Positions 27,023 through 36,323 of a stretch of DNA of 40,054 nt are shown here, piece after piece. A program made the position numbers and the translations under genes. The notes under the pieces were generated by a model that made no database searches, was not told where the DNA came from, and saw nothing but the letters and a program-made list of their open reading frames with translations. How positions within the stretch are numbered: position 1 is the stretch's first letter; each line of letters begins with the position of its first letter. Location: the NCBI GenBank assembly GCA_009693505.1, contig SHXD01000024.1:1-40054 (forward strand), written 5' to 3'. The stretch comes from Limnohabitans sp. GTDB lineage: Bacteria > Pseudomonadota > Gammaproteobacteria > Burkholderiales > Burkholderiaceae_C.

Positions 27023-27100
27023 AACTTCTGTAAAAATCAGGGATGGCGTAAGCCTTGAATTATCCGCTGTCTTGGCCCCTTTTTAGAGACCCACAAGCCC

Positions 27101-28450
27101 ATGTCTACTGTCTTTAACTTCACCTTCGTACCTTGGTTTCGCTCGGTGGCACCCTACATCCACATGCACCGTGGCAAAACCTTTGTGGTGGGCATTGCAG
27201 GTGAAGCCATCGCAGCTGGCAAACTGCAGCACTTGGCCCAAGATTTAGCCTTGATTCAAAGCATGGGCGTGAAGATTGTGTTGGTCCATGGCTTTAGACC
27301 CCAAGTGAATGAGCAACTCATGGCCAAGGGCCATGAACCCAAATACTCGCAAGGTATTCGAATCACCGACGAGGTCGCGCTAGATTGCGCGCAAGAAGCC
27401 GCCGGCCAACTGCGCTATGAAATTGAAGCAGCCTTCAGTCAGGGCTTGCCCAACACGCCCATGGCAGGTTCTACGGTTCGAGTGATCAGCGGCAATTTTT
27501 TGACCGCACGTCCAGTTGGCATTGTGGATGGCGTAGATTTCCAGCATTCAGGTCTGGTTCGCAAAGTTGACGTCGCTGGCATTACCCAGACCCTCAAAAT
27601 GGGCGCCATGGTTTTACTCTCGCCTTTCGGTTTCTCGCCAACCGGCGAAGCTTTTAATTTGTCGATGGAAGAAGTGGCCACCAGTGTGGCCATTGAACTT
27701 CAAGCTGACAAACTTATTTTCTTGACTGAAATTCCGGGTCTGCGCATTAAGCCGGAAGAGCCGGAATCTGAAGACAATCCCATTGACACCGAGTTGCCTT
27801 TGGCTGCTGCAGAAAGCTTGTTGAAAAAACTGCCCCCAGCGCTCACGCCTACAGACATCGCCTTCTATTTGCAGCACTGCGTGAAGGCTTGCAAGGAAGG
27901 CGTTGAACGCAGCCATATTTTGCCGTTTGCAGTCGATGGGGCCTTGTTGCTAGAAATTTATGTGCACGATGGCATTGGCACCATGGTGATTGATGAAAAG
28001 CTGGAAGAATTAAGAGAAGCCACATCGGATGATGTTGGCGGCATTCTTCAGCTCATTGAACCCTTCGAGAACGATGGCACCTTGGTTAAGCGCAATCGAA
28101 CAGAAATTGAACGCGATGTTGACCACTACAGCATCATTGAACACGATGGGGTGATCTTTGCCTGTGCTGCGCTCTACCCCTATGCTGAAGCCAAGACCGC
28201 CGAAATGGCTGCCCTCACGGTATCACCCCAATCGCAGGGTCAAGGTGATGGTGAAAAAATATTGAAACATGTCGAGCAACGTGCTCGCGGCATGGGCTTG
28301 GACAGTATTTTTGTGCTCACCACTCGCACCATGCATTGGTTCATCAAGCGCGGGTTTGTGCAAATGGATCCCGACTGGTTGCCTGAGGGCCGCAAGCGCA
28401 AATACAACTGGGACCGCCGCAGCCAAGTGCTGGTTAAAAAACTCAGCTAA
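27101..28450 (+). CDS. argA: Amino-acid N-acetyltransferase (N-acetylglutamate synthase)
   Basis: A 449-residue classical ArgA that acetylates glutamate with acetyl-CoA, the first step of arginine synthesis. The N-terminal amino-acid-kinase domain (about 20-285) includes VVGIAGEAI, VLVHGFRPQVNE and FLTEIPGLR, with the arginine-feedback fold. The C-terminal GNAT domain (about 300-449) includes AEMAALTVSPQSQGQGDGEKIL, the acetyl-CoA loop, and the closing FVQMDPDWLPEGRKRKYNWDRRS. Length and layout are normal. It converges with dsbB with 29 bases between stops and no clear terminator. Confidence 0.96.
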   Translation: MSTVFNFTFVPWFRSVAPYIHMHRGKTFVVGIAGEAIAAGKLQHLAQDLALIQSMGVKIVLVHGFRPQVNEQLMAKGHEPKYSQGIRITDEVALDCAQEAAGQLRYEIEAAFSQGLPNTPMAGSTVRVISGNFLTARPVGIVDGVDFQHSGLVRKVDVAGITQTLKMGAMVLLSPFGFSPTGEAFNLSMEEVATSVAIELQADKLIFLTEIPGLRIKPEEPESEDNPIDTELPLAAAESLLKKLPPALTPTDIAFYLQHCVKACKEGVERSHILPFAVDGALLLEIYVHDGIGTMVIDEKLEELREATSDDVGGILQLIEPFENDGTLVKRNRTEIERDVDHYSIIEHDGVIFACAALYPYAEAKTAEMAALTVSPQSQGQGDGEKILKHVEQRARGMGLDSIFVLTTRTMHWFIKRGFVQMDPDWLPEGRKRKYNWDRRSQVLVKKLS

Positions 28451-28479
28451 TCGTGATGACTAACTGGTTCTAAATGAGG

Positions 28480-29010
28480 CTAATTGGCGTTAAGGCTTGT
28501 TTCGGTTGCAGCCGATCTAAACATGCCGTCGCGCCAACGAAGAAAGAGCATTAGAACTAGGATGGATGAGAAAACGGCAAACGACCAATTAGCGATGGAA
28601 CCACCTAAAAATGTCCAATCGATTTTGATGCAATCTCCACCGCCCTTGAAAATCATCGGTACGGCGCGTTGAAGCGGAAAGTTTTCAATCATGCCGTAAA
28701 AATCACGGCCGCAAGACACCATCTCTGGCGGGTACCACTGAAGCCATGATTGACGCGCAGCCACGAAGGCCCCAAAACCCGCCGTGATTGCAATGAGCCA
28801 TGTCATGACAAGGGTGCGCACTGGGGCATTTGCAGGAGCGCCCAAAAGACACCACACAATGACACCCATCAGTGCATAGCGCTGAACAATGCACATGGGG
28901 CAAGGCTCTAAGCCTAAATGGTTTTGCAAATACAAAATACCAAAAGCCAGCATGCCTAAGCACGCTGCAGCAAGCAGGGCAAGCCAACGCTGTGTCGATA
29001 AATTTTTCAA
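28480..29010 (-). CDS. dsbB: Disulfide bond formation protein B
   Basis: A 176-residue inner-membrane protein that reoxidises DsbA by passing electrons to quinone. Four membrane helices can be seen. The first redox pair is C37-P-M-C40 and the second is C100 and C127 in the second periplasmic loop (MVSCGRDF, GGGDCIK). W.TFLGGS.ANW near the last helix is typical. Length matches the family. Only 3 bases separate its start from the end of the ferredoxin reductase gene upstream on the same strand, so the two are probably co-transcribed. Confidence 0.95.
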   Translation of the reverse strand: MKNLSTQRWLALLAAACLGMLAFGILYLQNHLGLEPCPMCIVQRYALMGVIVWCLLGAPANAPVRTLVMTWLIAITAGFGAFVAARQSWLQWYPPEMVSCGRDFYGMIENFPLQRAVPMIFKGGGDCIKIDWTFLGGSIANWSFAVFSSILVLMLFLRWRDGMFRSAATETSLNAN

Positions 29011-29013
29011 GAA

Positions 29014-29790
29014 TTAGCTTTCAACAAAAGCACGTTCTATCACGAACTGCCCAGGGATACTGGTGTTGCCTTCTACAAAGCCGCGTTTTTCACACAATGC
29101 TTTGAGGTCGCGCAACATTTCAGGGCTGCCACAAATCATGATTCGATCTTCTGCGGGATTTAAAAAAGGAATGCCGAGATCTGAACTGATGGTGCCGTTT
29201 TCAAGCAACTCTGTCACGCGGCCTTGGTGTTCAAACGCTTCACGCGTGACGGTGGGGTAGTACAAAAGTTGCTTGCTGACCATCCCGCCTAAAAACTCAT
29301 TTTGTGGCAACTCCTTGGTGATGTAGTCGTGGTAAGCCAGCTCTTTCACTTCTCGCACACCATGTAACAAAACCACTTGCTCAAATCGCTCGTAAGTTTC
29401 AGGATCGCGAATGATGCTCATGAAGGGTGCCAGGCCCGTGCCAGTGCCAATAAGGTACAAACGCTTTGCGGGGGTGAGGTAATCAATGAGCAGTGTGCCT
29501 GTAGGTTTGCGTCCGACCACAATGGTGTCGCCCACTTGAATGTGTTGCAATTTTGAAGTTAAGGGTCCGTCTTGAACCTTGATGCTCAAAAATTCAAGGT
29601 ACTCTTCATAATTGGCACTGGCAATGCTGTAGGCGCGCAGCAAGGGTTTGCCGTTCTCACCCCTCAGGCCAATCATGGTGAAATGGCCATTGGAAAAGCG
29701 AAGCGCCTGATCGCGCGTGGTGGTGAAACTGAACAAACGATCGGTCCAGTGATGAACACTCAGGACTTTTTCTTCTAAAAATGCACTCAT
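29014..29790 (-). CDS. fpr: Ferredoxin--NADP reductase (plant-type fold)
   Basis: A 258-residue FAD enzyme moving electrons between NADPH and ferredoxin or flavodoxin. The FAD motif RAYSIAS starts at R52. The NADP motif GTGTGLAPFMSIIRD and the NADP-adenosine region MICGSPEML follow, and the C-terminal FVIERAFVES matches the bacterial Fpr subgroup. The ATG at 29790 is chosen because it gives the usual MSAFLEEKVLSVHHW start; the frame is open 9 codons further. The divergent YggX gene lies 117 bases away across an AT-rich spacer. Both are linked with oxidative-stress protection, so shared control is plausible. A second, unrelated ferredoxin reductase occurs at 36650. Confidence 0.95.
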   Translation of the reverse strand: MSAFLEEKVLSVHHWTDRLFSFTTTRDQALRFSNGHFTMIGLRGENGKPLLRAYSIASANYEEYLEFLSIKVQDGPLTSKLQHIQVGDTIVVGRKPTGTLLIDYLTPAKRLYLIGTGTGLAPFMSIIRDPETYERFEQVVLLHGVREVKELAYHDYITKELPQNEFLGGMVSKQLLYYPTVTREAFEHQGRVTELLENGTISSDLGIPFLNPAEDRIMICGSPEMLRDLKALCEKRGFVEGNTSIPGQFVIERAFVES

Positions 29791-29907
29791 AAAACTTAGG
29801 ATATTTAAACAAAACAAGCTATTTTCAAGCTTATTGGCCTGTAATGGAAATACAATAATTTTATATCCCTATACCCACCTCATCTTTAAAATAAATCAAG
29901 GAACATC

Positions 29908-30183
29908 ATGGCGCGCACAGTTAAATGCATCAAATTGGAAACCGAAGCTGAAGGGTTAGATTTTCCACCCTATCCGGGTGACTTGGGCAAACGCATTTGG
30001 GAAAACGTCAGCAAAGAAGCTTGGGCTGCCTGGCTCAAGCATCAAACCATGTTGGTCAATGAAAACCGCTTAAATTTGGCAGACGCTCGCGCTCGTCAGT
30101 ACTTGGCCCGTCAAATGGAGAACCATTTCTTTGGATCTGGCGCCGATGCCGCCCAAGGTTATGTCCCTCCCACCAACCCTTAA
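29908..30183 (+). CDS. Oxidative damage protection protein, YggX family
   Basis: A 91-residue YggX/Fe(II)-trafficking family protein. The N-terminal [10 protein letters not shown] with Cys7, the [13 protein letters not shown] segment and [21 protein letters not shown] helix match the family along its length. Members protect iron-sulfur proteins and may carry iron. The RBS CAAGGA precedes the ATG. Its last part overlaps the start of the mnmC gene in another frame, so the two are probably translationally linked. Confidence 0.94.
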   Translation: MARTVKCIKLETEAEGLDFPPYPGDLGKRIWENVSKEAWAAWLKHQTMLVNENRLNLADARARQYLARQMENHFFGSGADAAQGYVPPTNP

Positions 30184-31909
30184 TTTTCACGCCAGTCATT
30201 GGAAAAACAGAGCAGCGTGGCAAACCAGTTGGCACGCTTTAGAAACCTCGTTTGGGCGCGGCGAGTCTTTTCTTGAAACTGTCAAAGTTTGGCAATCAGA
30301 TCCTGACTCAGCACCCCATCTTTTTTTCACAGCTTTTGCCAGCGAAGCACCCACAGACCTTCCATCTGAATTGGCGCAAGTTTGCTATGGCCTGCTACCT
30401 GGCGTTCACCGCATTTTATTTGAAGCTGGACGCGTTCAATTGAGCTTGTGCATTGGCGCTGCGCCGCAGATTGCCAAAGAAATTGACATCGCAGCAGACA
30501 GCATTTGCGTTGACCACCTAGCGCCATGGGGCGCCAAAACTTTGGCACGCTTGTCTCAAGTGGGGTCTCAAATCAAATGGCGTGACCCCCAAGACTGTCT
30601 CGTCAATGAGCTTCAAAGTGTTGGCTTCATTTTGGATGAGGCAACATCGTCAGCTTGTTATCGCCCAACTTGGGAAGTGAAAACCTCACTGCGCCATCGT
30701 GCCAAAGCTGAGATCATTGCAAAATTAAAACCTCAAGTTGATGCCATTGTCATTGGCGCAGGTTTAGCAGGCTCGGCTGTGGCTCACAGTTTGGCGCTCA
30801 GAGGCTGGCAAGTTGAAGTGCTCGACAAAGCGCATGCATTGGGTGCAGGCGCTTCTGGCTTGCCCGCTGGTATCTTTGCAACCCACGTTTCGCCTGACAA
30901 CAATGTGTTATCACGCATTACGCGAGATGGTGTGCGCGCCACAGTGCAACGTGCACAAGAGCTGCTGGAGCATGGCCTTGAGTGGCAAGTTTCTCATCTG
31001 CTTGAACATCGTTACGCTGGCAAAAGACAATTGCCCGAAGGCCCCTTGTGGCCTGCTGCTGGACACGAGTGGAGCACACAAGCCAGCGAATTTCAAAAGC
31101 AGGCGGCAGGCTTGAATGAAAGTACACCGGCACTGTGGCATGGCATAGCCGGGTGGATTCAAACTCAAGCTTTGGTAAAGGCTCAATTCGGGCATGGCAA
31201 CATCCGTTTGTCAACGCAAAGCTCGGTCGCTAAACTCATTGCTAGAAACAAGCAATGGCAGTGTCTAGATGCATCAGGGCTTGTCATTGCACAAGCGCCT
31301 CATGTCATCATTGCCAATGCATACGATGGCCAAGCCTTGCTTGATAGCGTTGAATTGCAAACTCAGAAATGCCCTCGCCCTCACTTGCCGGCTACAGCAT
31401 TGCGTGGTCAAGTTTCATTAGGCCCTATGAGCATATTGCCAATTCAGCTGCGCAACAAACTGCCGGATTTTCCAGTCAACGGTCATGGCAGCTACTTAGG
31501 CAATCTCAAACCCATCTCTACTGATATGGATGAGCCCTATTGGATTGTGGGCTCTAGCTTTCAACGCAACGACTTTGATTTACAAACACGTGATGCAGAC
31601 CAGTTGTCAAACAGACAGCAATGGGCCGAACTCATGCCGGAATTTCAAGACGACATCCTTCATCACATCGATCTTGAAAAGACCTCATCTTGGGCCGCCA
31701 TTCGCATGGCGCTGCCAGATCGACTGCCCGCCGTGGGTGAGTTTGCACATCCCGAATTCAAAGGCGTTAATGTGTGCACAGGCATGGGTGCAAGAGGCGT
31801 CACTTGGTCGGTGTTGTGCGGTGAACTGTTGGCGGCACACTTGAACCACGAGCCCTTGCCCATGGCCGCCTCATTGGCCAAGCTGATGGCGGCCTCAAGG
31901 TTTGGCTAA
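30161..31909 (+). CDS. mnmC: MnmC-like tRNA modification protein with shortened methyltransferase half
   Basis: A 582-residue protein (from ATG 30161) resembling bifunctional MnmC, which completes the mnm5s2U modification at tRNA wobble uridine. The C-terminal FAD oxidoreductase half is well kept: [17 protein letters not shown] at 199-215 and [18 protein letters not shown] near the end. The N-terminal methyltransferase half keeps [12 protein letters not shown] (27-38), but lacks roughly the first 50 residues of usual MnmC and has a shortened version of the DGFAPxxN...W region (DHLAPW, 118-123). The FAD half may work alone. Alternative starts are ATG 30146 and TTG 30131; none restores the missing part. 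The start region overlaps the YggX gene. Confidence 0.8.
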   Translation: MSLPPTLNFHASHWKNRAAWQTSWHALETSFGRGESFLETVKVWQSDPDSAPHLFFTAFASEAPTDLPSELAQVCYGLLPGVHRILFEAGRVQLSLCIGAAPQIAKEIDIAADSICVDHLAPWGAKTLARLSQVGSQIKWRDPQDCLVNELQSVGFILDEATSSACYRPTWEVKTSLRHRAKAEIIAKLKPQVDAIVIGAGLAGSAVAHSLALRGWQVEVLDKAHALGAGASGLPAGIFATHVSPDNNVLSRITRDGVRATVQRAQELLEHGLEWQVSHLLEHRYAGKRQLPEGPLWPAAGHEWSTQASEFQKQAAGLNESTPALWHGIAGWIQTQALVKAQFGHGNIRLSTQSSVAKLIARNKQWQCLDASGLVIAQAPHVIIANAYDGQALLDSVELQTQKCPRPHLPATALRGQVSLGPMSILPIQLRNKLPDFPVNGHGSYLGNLKPISTDMDEPYWIVGSSFQRNDFDLQTRDADQLSNRQQWAELMPEFQDDILHHIDLEKTSSWAAIRMALPDRLPAVGEFAHPEFKGVNVCTGMGARGVTWSVLCGELLAAHLNHEPLPMAASLAKLMAASRFG

Positions 31910-31911
31910 GT

Positions 31912-33120
31912 TCATTGTTGTGCAGCGGCAGGTCTGCGAGACTTCACATAGGCATCGGTGGGCTGGTAGTTTTTGCCATCGGCATAACGCCATTGCGTCA
32001 TGCTGCCTTGGTTGCCGCGCACATCTAGCTTACCCACAAACGCACCCATGGTGGATTGCTGATCAATAGCCCGAAACTCAGCGGGACCAAACGGCGTGCT
32101 AAATTTCAGGCCCCGCATTGCCAACACCAACTTCTCGTTGTCAGTGCTGCCTGCTTTTTTAATGGCCGCAAAAATAGCTTGCATGGTGGCATAGCCCACC
32201 ACAGACCCCACCTTGGGGTTCTCTCTGAATTTCTTGTAATAGTTGGCAGCAAAGGAAGCATGTTCTTTGGTGTCAATTTGGTCCCACGGATAGCCCGTCA
32301 CAATCCAGCCCTTGGGCGTTTCATCTTTCAACACCTCGAGGTATTCGGGTTCGCCAGACAACATGGACACCACGGGAACCTTGGGGAAAATGCCTCGCTG
32401 ATTGCCCTCACGCACCAGCTTGGCCAAATCGGCGCCAAAGGTCACATTAAAAATAGCATCGGGCTTGCTTTGCATGAGCGCACTCAAGCTGCTGCCTGCA
32501 TCAATTTTTCCAAGTGCGGGCCACTGCTCGCCCACAAATTCCACATCGGGTCTTTTGGCCTTTAACAACTCTTTGAAACTGGCAATGGCACTTTGTCCGT
32601 ACTCGTAATTGGGTGCCAAGGTGGCCCAGCGCTTGGCAGGCAGCTTCGCTGCTTCCTCCACCAACATGGCGGCTTGCATGTAAGTGCTGGGGCGCAAACG
32701 GAAGGTGTAGCGATTGCCTTTGTCCCAAACAATGGCATCTGTTAAAGGTTCACTGGCCACAAAAAGTCGTTTGCTTTTACCCGCATGATCGGCCAGGGCC
32801 AAACCCACATTGGATAAAAAACCACCGGCCAACACATCCACTTTTTCTTGGCTGATCAACTCAATGGCGTGGCGCAACGCATCCTCGGGCTTACCGGCGT
32901 CGTCTCGCGCAATAACTTCAACTTTGCGACCCAGCAAGCCACCTGCGGCATTGACTTCTTCAACGGCCAATTGCCAGCCCTGTTTGTAGGGCTGTGTGAA
33001 CTGAGGAATGGCCGAATAGCTGTTGATTTCGCCAATGCGAATGGGGGTTTGCGCGTTCACAGACATTGCCAACATGGCGGCCAACGCCACGCCCCAAGCT
33101 TTCAATGGACAAGACTTCAT
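31912..33120 (-). CDS. ABC transporter substrate-binding protein (Liv type), lone
   Basis: A 402-residue periplasmic binding protein of the leucine-binding family. A Sec signal peptide (about 1-23, cleaved after VNA) precedes TPIRIGEINSYS. The blocks GWQLAVEEVNAAGGLLGRKVEV, VDVLAGGFLSNVG and WATLAPNYEYGQSAI are family hallmarks. No permease or ATPase lies next to it, so it may use another Liv transporter. It is convergent with mnmC with 2 bases between stops and divergent from cysI. Its closeness to cysI hints at a sulfur compound such as a sulfonate, but that is guesswork. It is clearly distinct from the binding protein at 17542, which has a twin-arginine-like signal. Confidence 0.92.
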   Translation of the reverse strand: MKSCPLKAWGVALAAMLAMSVNAQTPIRIGEINSYSAIPQFTQPYKQGWQLAVEEVNAAGGLLGRKVEVIARDDAGKPEDALRHAIELISQEKVDVLAGGFLSNVGLALADHAGKSKRLFVASEPLTDAIVWDKGNRYTFRLRPSTYMQAAMLVEEAAKLPAKRWATLAPNYEYGQSAIASFKELLKAKRPDVEFVGEQWPALGKIDAGSSLSALMQSKPDAIFNVTFGADLAKLVREGNQRGIFPKVPVVSMLSGEPEYLEVLKDETPKGWIVTGYPWDQIDTKEHASFAANYYKKFRENPKVGSVVGYATMQAIFAAIKKAGSTDNEKLVLAMRGLKFSTPFGPAEFRAIDQQSTMGAFVGKLDVRGNQGSMTQWRYADGKNYQPTDAYVKSRRPAAAQQ

Positions 33121-33317
33121 TCCACACTCCTCAAAAGCGAATCTGTATCAGCAAGGCCAATACCAGCCACTTTGGAGACTTAAAGACCGCTCACACACCC
33201 CTCTTATGATCAATATGCATATATGTAAAACGAATAAGTAGTTAGATTTTGCATAAAGAAGCATTACAGTCCAACCCTTAATTGACCTGGCCAAAGCCTT
33301 CACACCCAATCTCAGAG
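33121..33317. promoter_or_regulatory. Divergent promoter region, binding protein / cysI
   Basis: A 197-base AT-rich spacer between divergent starts. It contains a short palindrome ATATGCATAT near 33213-33224 and TA-rich tracts suited to a LysR-type (CysB-like) site. No precise operator or -35/-10 pair can be assigned. Confidence 0.4.
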
Positions 33318-35105
33318 ATGTACCAATACACAGAATTCGACCGCAAGTTTGTCAAATTGCGCGCAGCCCAGCACAGAGACCAACTTGAGCGCTGGCAAAA
33401 AGGCCAATTGGCTGACGAAGAGTTTCGCCCCTTGCGCCTTCAAAACGGCTGGTACGTTCAACGTTATGCACCGATGCTTCGAGTGGCCGTGCCTTATGGC
33501 GAAATTTCCAGCAAGCAACTGAGCGTGTTGGCCACTATTGCCAAAGAATACGATCAACCCGACAACGAACTTTTTTCAAAAGCACAAGCCCAGCAAGATT
33601 TGTTGCCCGGCAAATCGCCACGTCTCATCAAAGGCTACGGTCACTTCACCACCCGTCAAAACGTTCAGTTCAACTGGATTCCATTGAACAAATCGGCCGA
33701 TGTGATGGACCTCTTGGCCACCGTGGACATGCATGGCATTCAGACCAGTGGCAATTGCATTCGCAATATCACCACCGATGAATTAGCGGGTGTGGCCGTT
33801 GACGAAGTGGTCGACCCACGGCCCTATGCAGAAATTTTGCGACAGTGGAGCACCTTGCACCCTGAGTTTGCATTTTTGCCTCGCAAATTCAAGATTGCTA
33901 TCACGGGCGCAAAAGAAGACCGCGCAGCCATAGGCTGGCACGACGTGGGTTTGCTGCTTGTTAAAAATTCACAGGGCGAAGTGGGCTTTAAAGTCTGGGT
34001 GGGCGGTGGCATGGGGCGCACTCCCGTCATTGGCACCCTGGTTCGTGAGTTCTTGCCTTGGCAACACATCATGAACTACCTGGAGGCTGTTGTTCGCGTT
34101 TACAACCGTTGGGGTCGCCGGGACAACCTCTACAAAGCTCGCATCAAAATTTTGGTGAAAGCCGAAGGTCAGCGCTACATTCATGAAGTTGAAGCTGAAT
34201 TCAATGACATCGTTCACACCGATGGTGGGCCGCACACCATTGCCCAATCCGAATTTGATCGCGTGGCAGCTTGCTTTGTAGAACCCAAAGCACCGGCCTC
34301 CTCCGCCGCCTCATTGGCTAACAGCAGCACACAAGACCCTGCGTTCCACCGTTGGCTGAATCAAAACGTTGTGCCACACAAAAATCCAGCACTTCGCGCA
34401 GTCACGCTGTCCTTCAAACGCTTGGGCTTGGCACCGGGCGATGCAACCGCAGAGCAACTAAAAGCCTCGGCTCAATTGGTGGCCAAGTATTCACGCAGTG
34501 AAGCGCGCGTGACGCATTCACAAAATTTGGTCCTGCCCTGGGTTCAAGAAACTCATTTGCATAACCTGTGGCAAGAAGCCAAAGCCTTGGGTTTTGCCAA
34601 CCCCAATATTGGTTTGTTGAACGACATGATTGCCTGCCCCGGCGGCGATTACTGCGCCTTGGCCAATGCGCGCGCCATTCCTGTAGCCGCGGCCATTTCA
34701 GAGCGCTACCAAGATTTAGATGAGCTAGACGACTTAGGCCCCATTGACTTGCACATTAGCGGCTGCATCAATTCGTGTGGCCACCACCACAGCGGCCACA
34801 TTGGCATTTTGGGTGTCGACAAAGACGGCAAGGAATGGTATCAAGTCACCTTGGGTGGCTCGGACGGCTCAGACCTGTCTGGCACGGCAGGCGCAGGCAA
34901 AGTGGTTGGCCCGTCTTTTTCTGCAGCCGAAGTACCCGATGTCATTGAAGCCGTGATCAACAAGTACCTTGAACTGCGCGCACCAACTAGCAACAACCAG
35001 AACGGCCGAACAGAATATTTCATTGAAACTTTGCGCCGTGTGGGGCACGACAGCTTCAAAGCGTCTGCCAATTCTGCCCGTCAATCTGAACCTGCAATCG
35101 CTTGA
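33318..35105 (+). CDS. cysI: Sulfite/nitrite reductase hemoprotein (ferredoxin-type CysI)
   Basis: A 595-residue siroheme/4Fe-4S reductase with the two duplicated halves of the family. The cluster cysteines are C440-x5-C446 (ACPGGDYC) and C483-x3-C487 (GCINSCGHHHSGHIG), the siroheme-4Fe4S signature. In Burkholderiales this type reduces sulfite to sulfide in the assimilatory pathway. The DUF934 gene follows at once (17-base gap), and a ferredoxin and ferredoxin reductase lie downstream, fitting a ferredoxin-fed enzyme. The ATG at 33318 is chosen because the family starts MYxYxEFD. The frame is open upstream from a TTG with no similarity. Nitrite reduction is the alternative, less likely from context. 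Confidence 0.92.
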   Translation: MYQYTEFDRKFVKLRAAQHRDQLERWQKGQLADEEFRPLRLQNGWYVQRYAPMLRVAVPYGEISSKQLSVLATIAKEYDQPDNELFSKAQAQQDLLPGKSPRLIKGYGHFTTRQNVQFNWIPLNKSADVMDLLATVDMHGIQTSGNCIRNITTDELAGVAVDEVVDPRPYAEILRQWSTLHPEFAFLPRKFKIAITGAKEDRAAIGWHDVGLLLVKNSQGEVGFKVWVGGGMGRTPVIGTLVREFLPWQHIMNYLEAVVRVYNRWGRRDNLYKARIKILVKAEGQRYIHEVEAEFNDIVHTDGGPHTIAQSEFDRVAACFVEPKAPASSAASLANSSTQDPAFHRWLNQNVVPHKNPALRAVTLSFKRLGLAPGDATAEQLKASAQLVAKYSRSEARVTHSQNLVLPWVQETHLHNLWQEAKALGFANPNIGLLNDMIACPGGDYCALANARAIPVAAAISERYQDLDELDDLGPIDLHISGCINSCGHHHSGHIGILGVDKDGKEWYQVTLGGSDGSDLSGTAGAGKVVGPSFSAAEVPDVIEAVINKYLELRAPTSNNQNGRTEYFIETLRRVGHDSFKASANSARQSEPAIA

Positions 35106-35122
35106 ACCGCCTTGAGATTCTT

Positions 35123-35512
35123 ATGAAAATTCTTTCCTTTGACGAGTACATCACCCCAGCATCAGTCGCTAGCGTTATTTTCATGACCAACGACGCAGAT
35201 CCTCGCCAGGTACCACTTGCGGGTGTCAAGCGCATCGATTTGCACTTCCCCAAATTCACCGATGGCCGCGCCTACAGTCAGGCTTTTTTGTTACGCCGTC
35301 GCCTTGGCTTTCAAGGTGAAATTCGCGCAACAGGTGATGTCTTGATTGACCAGTTGGTGTCCATGGCCCGAACGGGTTTTGATGTGGCCGTGTTGCGCGA
35401 AGGCTTGGATGCCAGCGCTGCACAGCGTCAGTTCGATCGTTTCCCTGCTTTCTACCAAGGGTCTGCAGTTGACACGCAACCCTTGTTTGCAAAAGCCACA
35501 ACAACAGCATGA
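35123..35512 (+). CDS. DUF934 protein, sulfite-reduction accessory
   Basis: A 129-residue DUF934 family protein. Family members almost always follow cysI and precede cysH in Burkholderiales and are thought to help sulfite reduction; their mechanism is not known. Core sequences VPLAGVKRIDLHFPKFTDGRAYSQAFLLRRRLGF and EIRATGDVLIDQL are typical. The ATG at 35123 is taken; another in-frame start 21 bases earlier overlaps the cysI end. Its stop overlaps the next ATG in an ATGA (35509-35512), the same type of coupling that would normally lead into cysH. Here it leads into a CysN remnant instead. Confidence 0.9.
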   Translation: MKILSFDEYITPASVASVIFMTNDADPRQVPLAGVKRIDLHFPKFTDGRAYSQAFLLRRRLGFQGEIRATGDVLIDQLVSMARTGFDVAVLREGLDASAAQRQFDRFPAFYQGSAVDTQPLFAKATTTA

Positions 35513-35892
35513 TTGTTTCCTCAGTTAAGTTAAGCGATACCTCGCAACACAATGGCGAAAATGCCATAGCTTTGCATGCAAACCCCAGTACCAACTACAA
35601 GCACAAAGTTGCAGAAACATTGCCCAGCACCCCAGCTGAGGCCGATGTGACCATGAGCTTTTCCGTGCAGTGGGTGGAAAAATTCCACGACTCCAACTTG
35701 ACGCATCAAGGCCGCCGTGTGTTTTGGGGTCGTGTGGCCACAGGCACCTTGCGACAAGGTCAAAGCGTCAAAGTTTTTCCAAGTGGACAAACTGCCACGG
35801 TCGCGCAGGTTTTATCAGCCACGCGCCATGAAAAAACCAACACCACAGGCCAAAGCGCAGGCTTGGTTTTAGACCAAGAAGTGGATGTATAA
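35509..35892 (+). pseudogene. cysN: CysN remnant, upstream piece (domain II)
   Basis: A frame of 127 residues before a TAA stop. From about residue 50 (VQWVEKFHDS, GRRVFWGRVATGTLRQGQSVKVFPSG, AGLVLDQEVDV) it matches domain II of sulfate adenylyltransferase subunit 1. The whole GTPase domain (about 300 residues) is missing, and the first 50 residues are unrecognised. The expected family sequence is EVDVSRGDW, and here it reads EVDV-stop-RDDW. The stop at 35890-35892 therefore occupies a Ser codon, consistent with a single base change such as TCA to TAA. The same frame continues into the next piece. Confidence 0.85.
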
Positions 35893-35904
35893 AGAGACGA
35901 TTGG

Positions 35905-36243
35905 ATGCTGGCAGCAGATTCAGGCTTAGAAGGCCGGCGTCAAATTGACGCCACGGTGGCCTGGATGGACGATGAGCCCTTGTTGGCTGGCCGCCTTTAC
36001 TGGGCTTTGCATGGCCACCGCTGGGTGAAAGCCAAAGTGCAGCGCATTGTGCACCGATTGAACATCAATACCCTGGACAAAGAAGACGCCACTGAACTGC
36101 CCGCCAATGCCGTCGGTCAAGTCACTTTGGCCTTCCAAGAGCCCCTGATTGCCTTGCCTTTTGCCAAATCCTGCGTCCTGGGCGCCCTGATTTTGGTCGA
36201 TACGGCCAGCCATAAGACCTCAGGCGCAGTGTTGGTGAATTAA
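35905..36243 (+). pseudogene. cysN: CysN remnant, downstream piece (domain III)
   Basis: In the same frame as the upstream piece, this continues DWMLAAD... into ATVAWMDDEPLLAGRLYWALHGHRWVKAKVQRIVHRLN and ends LGALILVDTASHKTSGAVLVN, the normal C-terminus of CysN. If an ATG at 35905 were used it could make a 112-residue fragment, but it would lack GTP- and CysD-binding parts. The good conservation suggests recent loss. Together the two pieces are most simply a dead gene, unless the stop is a sequencing error or is read through. Confidence 0.85.
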
Positions 36244-36323
36244 ATACTGGCCTTTAACTGCTTTAAAATGCCAACCTTTCGGGTAATTCCGCCCGTTCAA
36301 CGCTTTAGCCTTAGCAAACTGTC

